From Fen-1298 sp050015675 (lineage in GTDB: Bacteria > Bacteroidota > Ignavibacteria > UBA10030), in NCBI GenBank assembly GCA_050015675.1, contig JBEKAY010000007.1, positions 1 to 64,000 of the forward strand: a stretch of DNA of 64,000 bases. The letters run 5' to 3'. The translations under genes and the position numbers were made by a program. Of the stretch, positions 53,317-62,625 are shown piece by piece. The notes under the pieces were generated by a model. The model did no database searches. It had not been told where the DNA came from and saw nothing but the letters and a program-made list of their open reading frames with translations. Position 1 is the first letter of the stretch, and each line of letters begins with the position of its first letter.

Positions 53317-54561
53317 ATGGAAGAATATCATAAGGAACTTAGTGTGGAAAATAATAAAGATATCGAAATAATAGCTGCGGGGCATACTTGCCTTGATTTA
53401 ATACCTGCTTTTACAATTGATGGTAAAGTAGATAAGCTTACAGATGTCCTTGTACCCGGTAAAATGATTAATATGGGTGAATGCGTCGTTGTTGGTGGTG
53501 GCCCTGTTACAAATGCCGGCGTATCCATCAGACGGCTCGGCGTAAAAACCGAATTAATCGGAAAAGTCGGTATGGATGATTTTGGAAGACAGATCCTTGA
53601 TTGGTATGAAAAAAATGAAGGTCATTTTCAAGGAATTAAATCTGTTAAAGGCGAATCAACTTCATACACAATTGCGATTTGCATACCTGGAATAGACAGG
53701 TTCTATTTACATCATTGCGGTGCGAATGACACATTTGGTTATGAAGACATGAATTTTGACCTTGTGAAGCGTTCTAAATTAATGCTTTTTGGATATCCGC
53801 CTTGGATGAGCAAGCTGTATGAGAACACGGGCAAAGAATTAACAAAAATTCTTAAGAAGACAAAAGAACTGGGAACAACAACTGCACTTGACCTTTCACT
53901 TCCCGATGTTAATAGCCGTGCCGGCCAGGTTAACTGGAAGGAAATTTTAAAGGACTGGATTCCACTGTCGGATATTATGGTGCCAAGCGCAGAAGAGATT
54001 TTGTATTTCCTCCATAAAGAAAAGTTTCTCGAGAAAAAAGCCAAGCTTGGCCCAAAAGAAACAGTACTCGATCATATGACAGAAAAAGAAGTTTCCGATC
54101 TGGGAAGTGATATGCTAAAGATGGGTACTGCAATAGCGATGGTTAAATGCGGTAACAGAGGACTCTATGTACGCACTGCCGGTAAGGATCGCCTATCAAA
54201 GCTCGGTGAAGCGGGTTGTTCTAATCTTGATAACTGGGCAAATAGAGAACTTTGGTTCCACGTTTATGAGGAAGAGAAATTTGTAGGCGCTTTAGGTTCA
54301 GGCGATTCTGCAATTGCAGGGTTCCTCTCCGCTTTTGTCAAAGGAAATTCGATTGAAAATTGTCTCCGATACGCGAATGCTGCAGGAAGTATGAACGTTA
54401 CAGTTCCCGATGGGCTTTCCTGGAATAAAGGATTCGACGATTTAACAAAACGTATTAAAGCTGGATGGAAAACAAAAGAGGTAAAAATTAATGAGGCTGG
54501 CTGGAAGAAAGAACATGAATTCTGGGTCGGACCTAATAATAGCGGTAAATGGGAATCATAA
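53317..54561 (+). CDS. PfkB-family carbohydrate kinase
   Basis: 414 residues, longer than usual PfkB kinases (~310-330). The N-terminal sheet begins IEIIAAGHTCLDLIP with GGGPVTNAGVSIRRLGV, and the C-terminal anion-hole/catalytic motif is GALGSGDSAIAGFLSA (GxGD variant). An insert around residues 270-320 (WANRELWFHVYEEE region) is unusual. Substrate unknown. 2-keto-3-deoxygluconate would suit the uronate pathway, but a xylo-oligosaccharide-derived sugar is possible. The start is ATG 53317 (TTG 53314 adjoins it). The GH3 gene begins 22 nt after its stop. Confidence 0.8.
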   Translation: MEEYHKELSVENNKDIEIIAAGHTCLDLIPAFTIDGKVDKLTDVLVPGKMINMGECVVVGGGPVTNAGVSIRRLGVKTELIGKVGMDDFGRQILDWYEKNEGHFQGIKSVKGESTSYTIAICIPGIDRFYLHHCGANDTFGYEDMNFDLVKRSKLMLFGYPPWMSKLYENTGKELTKILKKTKELGTTTALDLSLPDVNSRAGQVNWKEILKDWIPLSDIMVPSAEEILYFLHKEKFLEKKAKLGPKETVLDHMTEKEVSDLGSDMLKMGTAIAMVKCGNRGLYVRTAGKDRLSKLGEAGCSNLDNWANRELWFHVYEEEKFVGALGSGDSAIAGFLSAFVKGNSIENCLRYANAAGSMNVTVPDGLSWNKGFDDLTKRIKAGWKTKEVKINEAGWKKEHEFWVGPNNSGKWES

Positions 54562-54583
54562 ACAAGAAAAACAGGAGATAAAA

Positions 54584-56413
54584 ATGGTAAAGAAGAACAA
54601 TGCGAAAAGAGATGCATTTATATCAAAGTTATTAGCAAAGATGACTTTGGAAGAAAAAGTCGGCCAGCTTTTAACGTTCACACGGCGTGGCGCGATGTTA
54701 ACTCCGAGCACCATCGAACAGATCACAAGATTGCATTGCGGTGGCCTTTGTCTTGAACCATACGCTGTCGAGACGTGCAAGAATCTTTACTGGGGCAATT
54801 CCCAGATCGATAAAAATTTTAAAAAGCCCGCCGACTATTTTACAATTGCAAATAACTATTTTGCAGGCAAATCTTTTGGCATTAGCATAACACCGGAAGA
54901 TTATACGAAGGATTTGAATAAACTGCAGAAGCTGGCTATGGGCAGACGAGTTGGAATTCCTCTCCACATGACGATCGACTTCGAAGGTGATTTCAAGAAT
55001 GATTATATGTCAGGTGGTATCAGACAGTTTCCGTCTCCGATGGGTATGGCGGCAATTGGCGATCCAAAGACGACATATCAAATCGGTTTGACAATTGCAA
55101 AGCAATTAAGCAATATCGGTGTTACACAAATGTATTCGCCGGTGTGCGATGTAAATATCAATCCTAGAAATCCTGAGATAGGAATCAGATCTTTTAGTGA
55201 CGATCCTGAGACTTGCGCGAAACACGTTGTTGCTATCATAAAAGGTTTCCAGGATGGTGGAATAGCGGCGACCGGAAAACACTTCCCCGGAAGAGGCGCT
55301 TCAGATACCGATGCTCATGATGTACTGGAAGTAATAAAAGCTGATAAGCAAAGGATGCAGGAAGTTGAATTATATCCATTCCAAGCCGCGATAGCAGCGG
55401 GAGTAAAAGCGATTATGACTGGGCATTCAATTTACCCGGCATACGATGAAAAATATCCCACGACGTTATCGGAAAAAATTATTAAGGGACTTTTGAGAGA
55501 AGAGCTTGGATTTGATGGAGTCATAGTTACCGACGCGATCGGTATGGCCGCAATCCTCAAACAATGGCCGCTTCCACAAGCATGCGCTATGGCAATAAAA
55601 GTAGGATGTGATACGATACTTTTGAAAGCTGACGATGAATCGCGATCGCAATGTTTCTTCGGAGTAAAGACGGCTGTTGAGAGTGGTGAAATTCCTGAAG
55701 AGAGACTCGAAGAAGCTGTAACACATCTTTTAAGAATGAAATATGATCAAGGTTTGTTTGAAACAGCCGGAAAGAAAGATCCTAAAAAAGCCCAGACATA
55801 TGCGATGAGCCGGCCGGTTATTAATTTTTCAATGGAAGTTGCTAAAAAAGCATTGATCGTCATGCGCGACGATAAAAAAATGCTGCCTTTGAATCCCAAG
55901 GAGAAGATGCTGGTTATCGAGCAGCGCATCCCGTATGAATTCTGTGGGAAAGATCCCTATATGCATCAGCATATGTTCTGCGAGGATATGGTGGAATATA
56001 CGTCAAATTTGATTCTGGCTGATACAGACTTTGCTGCGCACGAAGATGAATTTGAAGAGTGCCTTGAACTTGCTAAACAGGTAGACACTGTTGTTATGAC
56101 AAACTATTATGCCAGAATTGTAAAAACTGGTAATAACATGTTGCTTGTCAAGAAACTCAAAGAAATGGGTAAAAAAGTAGTTGTTGTGACAAATTACCCG
56201 TATGTCAATGGCACAACAAATGAAGCCGATGTTGTGGTCTGCAATTTCAGCGCAACACCCGATTCAATAAAGGCCGCAGTTGGAGTATTGTTTGGGAAAA
56301 TCAAGCCTTCAAACAAAACCAAACTGCCAATAAGCCTTGGTATTCAGAAAGAGGCTTCTGTAAAAAAACCGTTACCAAAGAAAAATACTTCGCTTGATTT
56401 GTCGTATTGTTAA
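54584..56413 (+). CDS. GH3 glycosidase, cytoplasmic, NagZ-like motif variant
   Basis: 609 residues with no signal peptide. The ATG at 54584 is preceded by AGGAGATAAAA; longer frames would overlap the kinase gene. GH3 core motifs are VTQMYSPVCDVNINPRNPEI, ATGKHFPGRGASDTDAHDVL and GFDGVIVTDAIGMAAI. The KHFPG-G...D-H motif is like the N-acetylhexosaminidase/phosphorylase branch, but with Arg in the usual His place. In context a beta-xylosidase or beta-glucosidase role is likely; the motif leaves open a different substrate. C-terminal ~200 residues form the alpha/beta sandwich (VVTNYPYVNGTTNE). Confidence 0.88.
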   Translation: MVKKNNAKRDAFISKLLAKMTLEEKVGQLLTFTRRGAMLTPSTIEQITRLHCGGLCLEPYAVETCKNLYWGNSQIDKNFKKPADYFTIANNYFAGKSFGISITPEDYTKDLNKLQKLAMGRRVGIPLHMTIDFEGDFKNDYMSGGIRQFPSPMGMAAIGDPKTTYQIGLTIAKQLSNIGVTQMYSPVCDVNINPRNPEIGIRSFSDDPETCAKHVVAIIKGFQDGGIAATGKHFPGRGASDTDAHDVLEVIKADKQRMQEVELYPFQAAIAAGVKAIMTGHSIYPAYDEKYPTTLSEKIIKGLLREELGFDGVIVTDAIGMAAILKQWPLPQACAMAIKVGCDTILLKADDESRSQCFFGVKTAVESGEIPEERLEEAVTHLLRMKYDQGLFETAGKKDPKKAQTYAMSRPVINFSMEVAKKALIVMRDDKKMLPLNPKEKMLVIEQRIPYEFCGKDPYMHQHMFCEDMVEYTSNLILADTDFAAHEDEFEECLELAKQVDTVVMTNYYARIVKTGNNMLLVKKLKEMGKKVVVVTNYPYVNGTTNEADVVVCNFSATPDSIKAAVGVLFGKIKPSNKTKLPISLGIQKEASVKKPLPKKNTSLDLSYC

Positions 56414-56429
56414 TTAGAATCGCTTTAAA

Positions 56430-56464
56430 TAACCTTTCGCATGCGAGGTGCATGCGGAAGGTTA
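56430..56464 (+). terminator. Hairpin after the GH3 gene
   Basis: TAACCTTTCGCATGC pairs with GCATGCGGAAGGTTA (15 bp, one G-T wobble, 5-nt loop), 17 bp after the stop and followed by AAAAAG. Likely attenuator or terminator before GH116. Confidence 0.65.
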
Positions 56465-56574
56465 AAAAGCGTCTTGTGCAAGATAAGCAGCTGTATCAGA
56501 ATATACCGCTCCATCAACAAATCTGACGAATGCCAGGCTTGGTACAAAAATATATCAATTGAAGAAGAATTTAT

Positions 56575-59115
56575 ATGCCAAAACCCTATAGTTTGAAAAT
56601 AAACGACATTTTTACAATTTCAGGCGCACAAATATCTGAAATTTATGTCAAGAATAAAATGACGGTTCATTTTCAGGGAATGTCAAAAACCCTACAGTTT
56701 CCTCATACAATCGCCCTTCAGGGTGCTCCTACCTGTTCGATAGGTATATCCCCTGAGGGTCTCTATAATAGAGTGAACGATGCCGGCAGATTGATCTTGA
56801 TAAATCAGAATGCAATTCAATTTGCTTCTGCACCATTTATTCGTGTGGGAGATAGCAAAGCAGTTATGCTTACAACAAGAGACCCGAAAGCGGTCGAGGG
56901 TCCTGACGATGTGCCTGCCCTGAAAAATTATTATCACCCTGCGATTTCTGAAAAGCGAACTTCGATTTCGATCGCTACGCCTTTAGCAGAATTAGCATAT
57001 AAATTAGGGAAAGTTCACGTGACAAGAAGATTGATTTCACCTTTCTTGTCTGGAAATGTTCAGGCGTTAATGCCTATCGGTGTAGAGGAGTATGAAGTAA
57101 AAAATACTTCAAACCAACATCAACAAATTACTCTCATAATTCCCAAACCATCCTTAGTAAATCTTCAGGAGAAGGAATTAAAACCAACGGACCAGGACAC
57201 TGTCTATGTATGTTCAGCGCCTGTAAAAGGCCATGTACATGCAGATTTTAAGTTCGCAGGTATGAGGGGAGTGGTCATGGGAAGCAAGGAATCCGCAGAT
57301 AGAATGGTTATTGCTGTGCCCGAAATGAGTGGTGTGGAAATAGATACACAACCTTGTTTCTGCTTGAACAGGCTTAAACAGGATTTGTTGTTGAATGATA
57401 ACGGAAGTTTTTATGAAAAGAGAATGCCTATTCTAAAGCAAGATTATGGAGCAGCCATCAGTCTTACTTTTTCATTAAAACCAGAAGAGACGATAAAAAT
57501 ACCTTTTGCCATCGCTTTAGATTTTCCGCAGCAAAAATTTATTGACGGAAAAACTTTTGAGCGTAAATATGTCAAAAGTTTCAAGGATAAAGAAACCAGA
57601 GCCGTTGATATGGCAAAAGTTGCCATGGATAATTATTCTACCTGGCTTAACCATACTACAGCAATTCAAACCAGAATATTTGAAGATATACTTAAGAACC
57701 CTTCCTACAAGAATGATAAGAATGGTGCATTAAGATTGACAAGGTTGATATTAAATGAATTCAGTTTTCCTTTATCAAATGCTGCAGTTTGGATTGAAGA
57801 CGAAAACGGCAATGATGCTGCCAGGTTCCTGGAATGTTTTGATTACGCTTATATTGATCCCTCGGATGTCGATTGGTATTCCATGGTCTTGCTTGTACTC
57901 TTTCCTGATGTTGAAAAAGGACTCTGTCAAGGATTTATCAACTCGATTCTGGCAGAAGATCTCAGAGAACGTTATTACCATTATCATTCTTCTTTTGTCG
58001 AAGCAAGAAAACATTTTCTGGAACATCCTGAGGAATACGAAGGCAAGTCGTTGATTCAGATAAAAGATGCTATCAAAGTTAAAGGGAGCGTTTCGCATGA
58101 TTTAGGCGCTTTACCGAAAGGCCATGCTTTGCGTAATGTCAGCGATTATGCATGGTACAATGATAATTACTGGGTAGATCTTTTCCCCAAGCTGGCAATG
58201 AGAGTTCTGCGTAATGTTAAATTTTTAGGTGATACAGAATTTTTAAAGAAGAATTGGCAGACGCTTAAATTTGGATTTGATTTTTTACAAAAGCATGATT
58301 TAGACGGAGACGGCATCCCCGAAGGTAATCCCCATGAAGTTAAAAATACATTTGATAATTTAACTTTGTTCGGAGTTGACAGTTACGATGCGACTACCTT
58401 CATGGCTGGCTGTCAAGCAATGAAAGTCATGGCCGATATGATGCAAGACGAACCGGCAAAAAAGCAATACGAAACAAGTTTTGAAAAAGCTTCTACGGCT
58501 TTTGAGAAATTGTGGAGAGATAAGAAGAATAAAAAAGGCACAAGATTGCAGTATTACGTCACATGCTATGACACAGTTACAAGAAAAACAAACACAGATG
58601 TCTGGACTAATCAATTGGATGCTTTGTGGTATTTGATTGCGATAGGGGAAGAGCCCTTCATATCTGATGATAGAGCCAAGAAAATTCTCAAGACAATTTA
58701 TAAGAATAACCGTACAACTATGGGCTGGGCAATGTGCCGGACAGAAAATGGAGAAGCAGTAGAATCAGAACAGGGACAAGATGTCTATACGACATCAAAT
58801 TATGTCTTTGCACAGCTTCTTGATTATTACGGCATGGTCAGAGAGAGTAAAGAAGTATATAAAGCGATGGATAAGGTTGTCTTCGAGTATGCCAATTCTT
58901 TGATAACTCCGGACAACCTTAGGGCTGAGTTAGAAAAAGAAGAAGGAGAATTGACCAAAGGGCCTCATTATATAGTAGCTGCATATCCCAGACCGGGTGC
59001 AGTATTGACGCAAATGGTTATGCAATATATTAAGGGCATTCAAAAGCAGACTGGCAAAATAAAAATCGACTCTCAGCAATTGAAATCTTATGTAACTGAT
59101 TTATTTTTAAAATAA
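56575..59115 (+). CDS. GH116 beta-glycosidase (beta-xylosidase/beta-glucosidase)
   Basis: 846 residues, no signal peptide, related to GBA2-type glucosylceramidases and archaeal beta-xylosidase/glucosidase. The N-terminal ~330 residues are the GH116 beta domain; the helical catalytic half begins near 370. The nucleophile is probably Glu420 (ARFLECFDYAYIDPSDV) and acid/base Asp594 (VKNTFDNLTLFGVDSYDAT); the D-G-D-G-x-P-E-G segment precedes it. With GH10 and GH3 upstream and sugar transporters downstream, it would finish cytoplasmic breakdown of imported xylo-oligosaccharides. It is separated from GH3 by a hairpin. Confidence 0.88.
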   Translation: MPKPYSLKINDIFTISGAQISEIYVKNKMTVHFQGMSKTLQFPHTIALQGAPTCSIGISPEGLYNRVNDAGRLILINQNAIQFASAPFIRVGDSKAVMLTTRDPKAVEGPDDVPALKNYYHPAISEKRTSISIATPLAELAYKLGKVHVTRRLISPFLSGNVQALMPIGVEEYEVKNTSNQHQQITLIIPKPSLVNLQEKELKPTDQDTVYVCSAPVKGHVHADFKFAGMRGVVMGSKESADRMVIAVPEMSGVEIDTQPCFCLNRLKQDLLLNDNGSFYEKRMPILKQDYGAAISLTFSLKPEETIKIPFAIALDFPQQKFIDGKTFERKYVKSFKDKETRAVDMAKVAMDNYSTWLNHTTAIQTRIFEDILKNPSYKNDKNGALRLTRLILNEFSFPLSNAAVWIEDENGNDAARFLECFDYAYIDPSDVDWYSMVLLVLFPDVEKGLCQGFINSILAEDLRERYYHYHSSFVEARKHFLEHPEEYEGKSLIQIKDAIKVKGSVSHDLGALPKGHALRNVSDYAWYNDNYWVDLFPKLAMRVLRNVKFLGDTEFLKKNWQTLKFGFDFLQKHDLDGDGIPEGNPHEVKNTFDNLTLFGVDSYDATTFMAGCQAMKVMADMMQDEPAKKQYETSFEKASTAFEKLWRDKKNKKGTRLQYYVTCYDTVTRKTNTDVWTNQLDALWYLIAIGEEPFISDDRAKKILKTIYKNNRTTMGWAMCRTENGEAVESEQGQDVYTTSNYVFAQLLDYYGMVRESKEVYKAMDKVVFEYANSLITPDNLRAELEKEEGELTKGPHYIVAAYPRPGAVLTQMVMQYIKGIQKQTGKIKIDSQQLKSYVTDLFLK

Positions 59116-59299
59116 TCCTTTTTTCCAGAGGTCTCTGTAACTATTGTGATTAAATAAAGATCAGTGCTTCAAAGATAATACGAAATGTTTACAATGTTGT
59201 TATAAGAAATCAATACAGGCAAGTTAATTTTCCTACCGCTCGGCAGAAAAAAATATATAATAAAGATAGATAATACCACACAGATAAACGAGGTATATT

Positions 59300-60811
59300 T
59301 TGCAATCAAACTCACAAAAACTTTCTTTCGTTGAAAAAGCGGGTTATAGCGCTGCTGATGCTGCTGCAAATTTTGTTTTTATGACGATGATCCTTTTCCA
59401 GACGAATTTCTATACGGATGTCTTTGGCATTACTGCGGGTGCTGCGGCAACGATTCTTTTAGTTGCTCGGTTATGGGACGCTTTTGCCGATCCAATTGTT
59501 GGTGTACTTGCCGATCGTACAAACACACGCTGGGGAAAATTTCGACCTTGGGTTCTATTTACGGCACTGCCATGGTGTATCGTGATGGTGCTGGCGTACA
59601 CGACGCCCAAAGGTTGGGGCATGACCTCGATGATTATATATGCTGCCATCACTAACATTTTAATGATGAGCATCTATTCTATGAACAATATGCCGTACGC
59701 AGCACTTGGTGGAGTCTTGACCGGCGATGTCAATGAACGTGCTAAGCTTAACTCCTACCGGTTCTTCGCAGTGAATGCAGCACAATTTATTGTGGGCGGT
59801 TTCACTCTGCCGTTGATTGCCAAATTCGCAGTTGGGCATGACAAGCAGTACGGCTGGCAAATGACCATGATTATTTGGGCTGTTGTATGTTTCTTCCTAT
59901 TCCTCATTACATTCGCTACAACAAAAGAACGCATTAAACCCCAGCCCTCTCAAAAATCTTCACCGAAAGAAGATTTTATCAATTTGCTGAAGAACAATCC
60001 GTGGAAAGTAATGTTTTTCATGACCCTGGTGCATTTTGCGATTCTCTCGTTCAGAGGTGCTGCACTTTATAATTATTATCATCATTTTGCTGACAAAGCT
60101 GCGCTATATGATTGGGTACAGAGCTTGGGTTTAACTGCACCTGCACTCGCTCCCGGTGCTCCTACACCTGGTGGTATTCTTGAATGGCTCAATTACATAG
60201 TTCATGGAGATAAGACAAACCTTGCAAGTTCGAATGTTGCCGATGTTGCTAACAGTATTATCAACATGATCGGAACCGGCGTCACCATGATTGTCATCAT
60301 CCTCTCACCACCTCTTGCTAAGAAATTTGGTAAAAAGGCGGTTGCGATTGGCGGGTTCGGTCTTGCGAGCATCGGAACACTTGCTTTCTATTTGCTTGGT
60401 CCAACGAATATTACCGGCATGATCGTGCTGACAATTCTTATCGCGATAGCGTATGCTCCAACCGTTCCATTAATTTGGGCGATATATGCGGATGTGGCGG
60501 ACTACTCCGAATGGAAGACGGGACACCGCTTTACGGGAATCGTTTTTGCGACTATTGGTTTTGCCTTAAAAGGTGGTTTGGCGCTTGGCTCTTCTTCATT
60601 CCTTTGGATAATGGCTGGCTTGTTCAATTATACCACCCAGATGCCTGATGCGCCTCAAGCGATTGAGGGTTTCCGCGCATGCAGCGGGATCGTTGTCGGC
60701 ATTATGTTCGCAATATGCACTCTTTTATTGATGGCTTACCAGATCAATAAAAATATGACAATCCAGATGGCTGACGAGTTAGCCGAACGCAGGAAAAAAT
60801 TCGCATCTTGA
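59300..60811 (+). CDS. GPH-family sugar:cation symporter (XynP/MelB type)
   Basis: 503 residues with 12 transmembrane helices. The GPH family signature WDAFADPIVGVLADRTNTRW GKFRPW-type block lies in helices 2-3; other features are MNNMPYAALGGVLTGDVNER and ADVADYSEWKTGHRFTGIVF near residue 395. The start is TTG 59300 with GAGG 7 nt upstream. The family carries xylosides, melibiose and glucuronides with Na+ or H+. The loop at ~260-310 is Pro-rich and longer than in the second transporter. Xylo-oligosaccharide or glucuronoxylo-oligosaccharide uptake is the likely role here. Confidence 0.9.
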   Translation: MQSNSQKLSFVEKAGYSAADAAANFVFMTMILFQTNFYTDVFGITAGAAATILLVARLWDAFADPIVGVLADRTNTRWGKFRPWVLFTALPWCIVMVLAYTTPKGWGMTSMIIYAAITNILMMSIYSMNNMPYAALGGVLTGDVNERAKLNSYRFFAVNAAQFIVGGFTLPLIAKFAVGHDKQYGWQMTMIIWAVVCFFLFLITFATTKERIKPQPSQKSSPKEDFINLLKNNPWKVMFFMTLVHFAILSFRGAALYNYYHHFADKAALYDWVQSLGLTAPALAPGAPTPGGILEWLNYIVHGDKTNLASSNVADVANSIINMIGTGVTMIVIILSPPLAKKFGKKAVAIGGFGLASIGTLAFYLLGPTNITGMIVLTILIAIAYAPTVPLIWAIYADVADYSEWKTGHRFTGIVFATIGFALKGGLALGSSSFLWIMAGLFNYTTQMPDAPQAIEGFRACSGIVVGIMFAICTLLLMAYQINKNMTIQMADELAERRKKFAS

Positions 60812-61123
60812 GCTCGATGAGCTGAAGCATTATGAAAAAGAAACTCATAATGTGATGAATACATTTGACAGCAAATATACAAAGGAGTTAATGGGATTTC
60901 AGCGCATTACACTAAAACTCAGATATGTTGAGAATGTCTTCTTGAATATTATGACTGAAAATAACTTGCTTTTTACAATTTAAAAGTGATATTATAGTGT
61001 GTAATTCTTCCCGGGGGGGCGAGGATTTAACAGAAGTCATTCTGTATGTTATTTGTGATAGTGTGAAATCGTTTTTAATATACAAATCAGATAACTCTTT
61101 AATAACCTATTAGGTGATGTGAA
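60812..61123 (+). other. Gap between the two transporter genes
   Basis: About 310 bp with no supported gene. It includes a G-rich run CCCGGGGGGGCGAGG near 61010 and otherwise AT-rich DNA with room for a promoter of the second transporter. No clean hairpin was found. Confidence 0.4.
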
Positions 61124-62473
61124 ATGTCGCAGCCGGAAAAACTTCCTATTAAAGAAAAAGTCGGTTACGCTCTGGGCGACACCGCAGCAAATCTTATTTT
61201 CCAAACGATGGTCATGTTTCAGTTGGTATTTTATACCGACACATTTGGTATATCTGCTATTGCCGCTGGTACTTTATTGGTTGTTGTCCGTTTCTGGGAT
61301 GCGATTTTCGACCCTATTATGGGAGTCATTGCTGATCGTACAAAAACCCGGTGGGGTAAGTTTCGTCCATGGGTTCTTTGGACTGCGATACCGTTTGGCA
61401 TAATGGGTTTTCTGACATTTCTAACACCGGATTTAAGTGTCAGCGGTAAATTGATATATGCGTATATTACTTACATCGTTTTGATGATGGTATATTCCGC
61501 AAACAATTTGCCGTATTCTGCATTAAGTGGAGTTATGACGGGTAACTTGAGCGAACGGACGAGTCTGTCGTCATATCGTTTTGTATTTGCGATGATAGCG
61601 CAGCTGATTGTTCAAGGTTTGGCGTTGCCGATGGTGCATTACTTTGGACAAGGAAACAGTGCAATAGGTTATCAGTGGACGATGGGGATTTTTTCAGCCT
61701 TCGCAGTTATCTTCTTCTTTATCACCTTTACAACAACCAAAGAACGAATCCAACCAAACCCCGCTCAGAAAGCATCAGTAAAACAACATTTCGCAGATCT
61801 TACAAAAAACGGACCATGGAAAGCGATGTTTGCTTTGACAATTATTCTTTTTATAACGCTTTCGATGCGCGGCAGTGTAGTGCTGTATTATTTCAAATAT
61901 TATGTGGGTCAAGAAGATTTGTTTAGTCTTTTCAATGTGCTGGCAACGATCTCCACGATTATTGGTATCTTCTTCTCTAAAGGGCTTGCAATGCGCTATG
62001 GTAAGCGGAATGTTTTCATCAGTGGGCTTTCCGTGACAACGATATTTACTGCGCTCTTTATATTCCTTCCACCTGATGCTGTAAAATTGATTTTTATTAC
62101 AGAGATCCTTCGTCAGTTTGCATACGGCTTCACCATTCCGCTGCTCTGGGCAATGATGGCAGATGTTGCTGATTTTTCAGAGTGGAAAAACCAGCGCCGT
62201 GCAACAGGGATCGTTTTCTCGGCAATTGTATTTGCTTTGAAAGCAGGACTAGGTTTTGGCGGCGCGATTACCGGTTATATGCTTTCTCTTTATGGTTACG
62301 TGCCAAATGTTGCCCAGACAGCTTCTTCTCTGGATGGGATCCGCTATACGATGAGTATTTTCCCTGCAATTACATTCGGTATTTGTGTCGTCTGTCTCTT
62401 CTTCTATCGAATTAATAAACAGGTAGAGATCCAAATCACTAATGAACTTGCAGAGCGGCGAAAAAGTTATTAG
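61124..62473 (+). CDS. GPH-family sugar:cation symporter, paralogue of the preceding gene
   Basis: 449 residues with 12 helices. The signature block WDAIFDPIMGVIADRTKTRW GKFRPW is followed by SANNLPYSALSGVMTGNLSE and ADVADFSEWKNQRRATGIVF. It is similar to the upstream transporter along most of its length but lacks the Pro-rich loop. Tandem duplication and split specificity (xylo-oligosaccharides versus uronides or a different chain length) are plausible. An ATG start and a TAG stop are clear. Cytoplasmic-side glycosidases lie upstream in the same orientation. Confidence 0.9.
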   Translation: MSQPEKLPIKEKVGYALGDTAANLIFQTMVMFQLVFYTDTFGISAIAAGTLLVVVRFWDAIFDPIMGVIADRTKTRWGKFRPWVLWTAIPFGIMGFLTFLTPDLSVSGKLIYAYITYIVLMMVYSANNLPYSALSGVMTGNLSERTSLSSYRFVFAMIAQLIVQGLALPMVHYFGQGNSAIGYQWTMGIFSAFAVIFFFITFTTTKERIQPNPAQKASVKQHFADLTKNGPWKAMFALTIILFITLSMRGSVVLYYFKYYVGQEDLFSLFNVLATISTIIGIFFSKGLAMRYGKRNVFISGLSVTTIFTALFIFLPPDAVKLIFITEILRQFAYGFTIPLLWAMMADVADFSEWKNQRRATGIVFSAIVFALKAGLGFGGAITGYMLSLYGYVPNVAQTASSLDGIRYTMSIFPAITFGICVVCLFFYRINKQVEIQITNELAERRKSY

Positions 62474-62625
62474 TATAAGTACATGAGGTCAGCAAATAGG
62501 GCGAACCATAGATTAAATGTACCATTCGTTCACCTTGCACGTAGTAGTAAGTAGACCACAAAACAAAAAATATTTTTTCGAAGAACTCGCTTAGTCTAAT
62601 CACATCAGATCAAAAGGAGGAAAAA

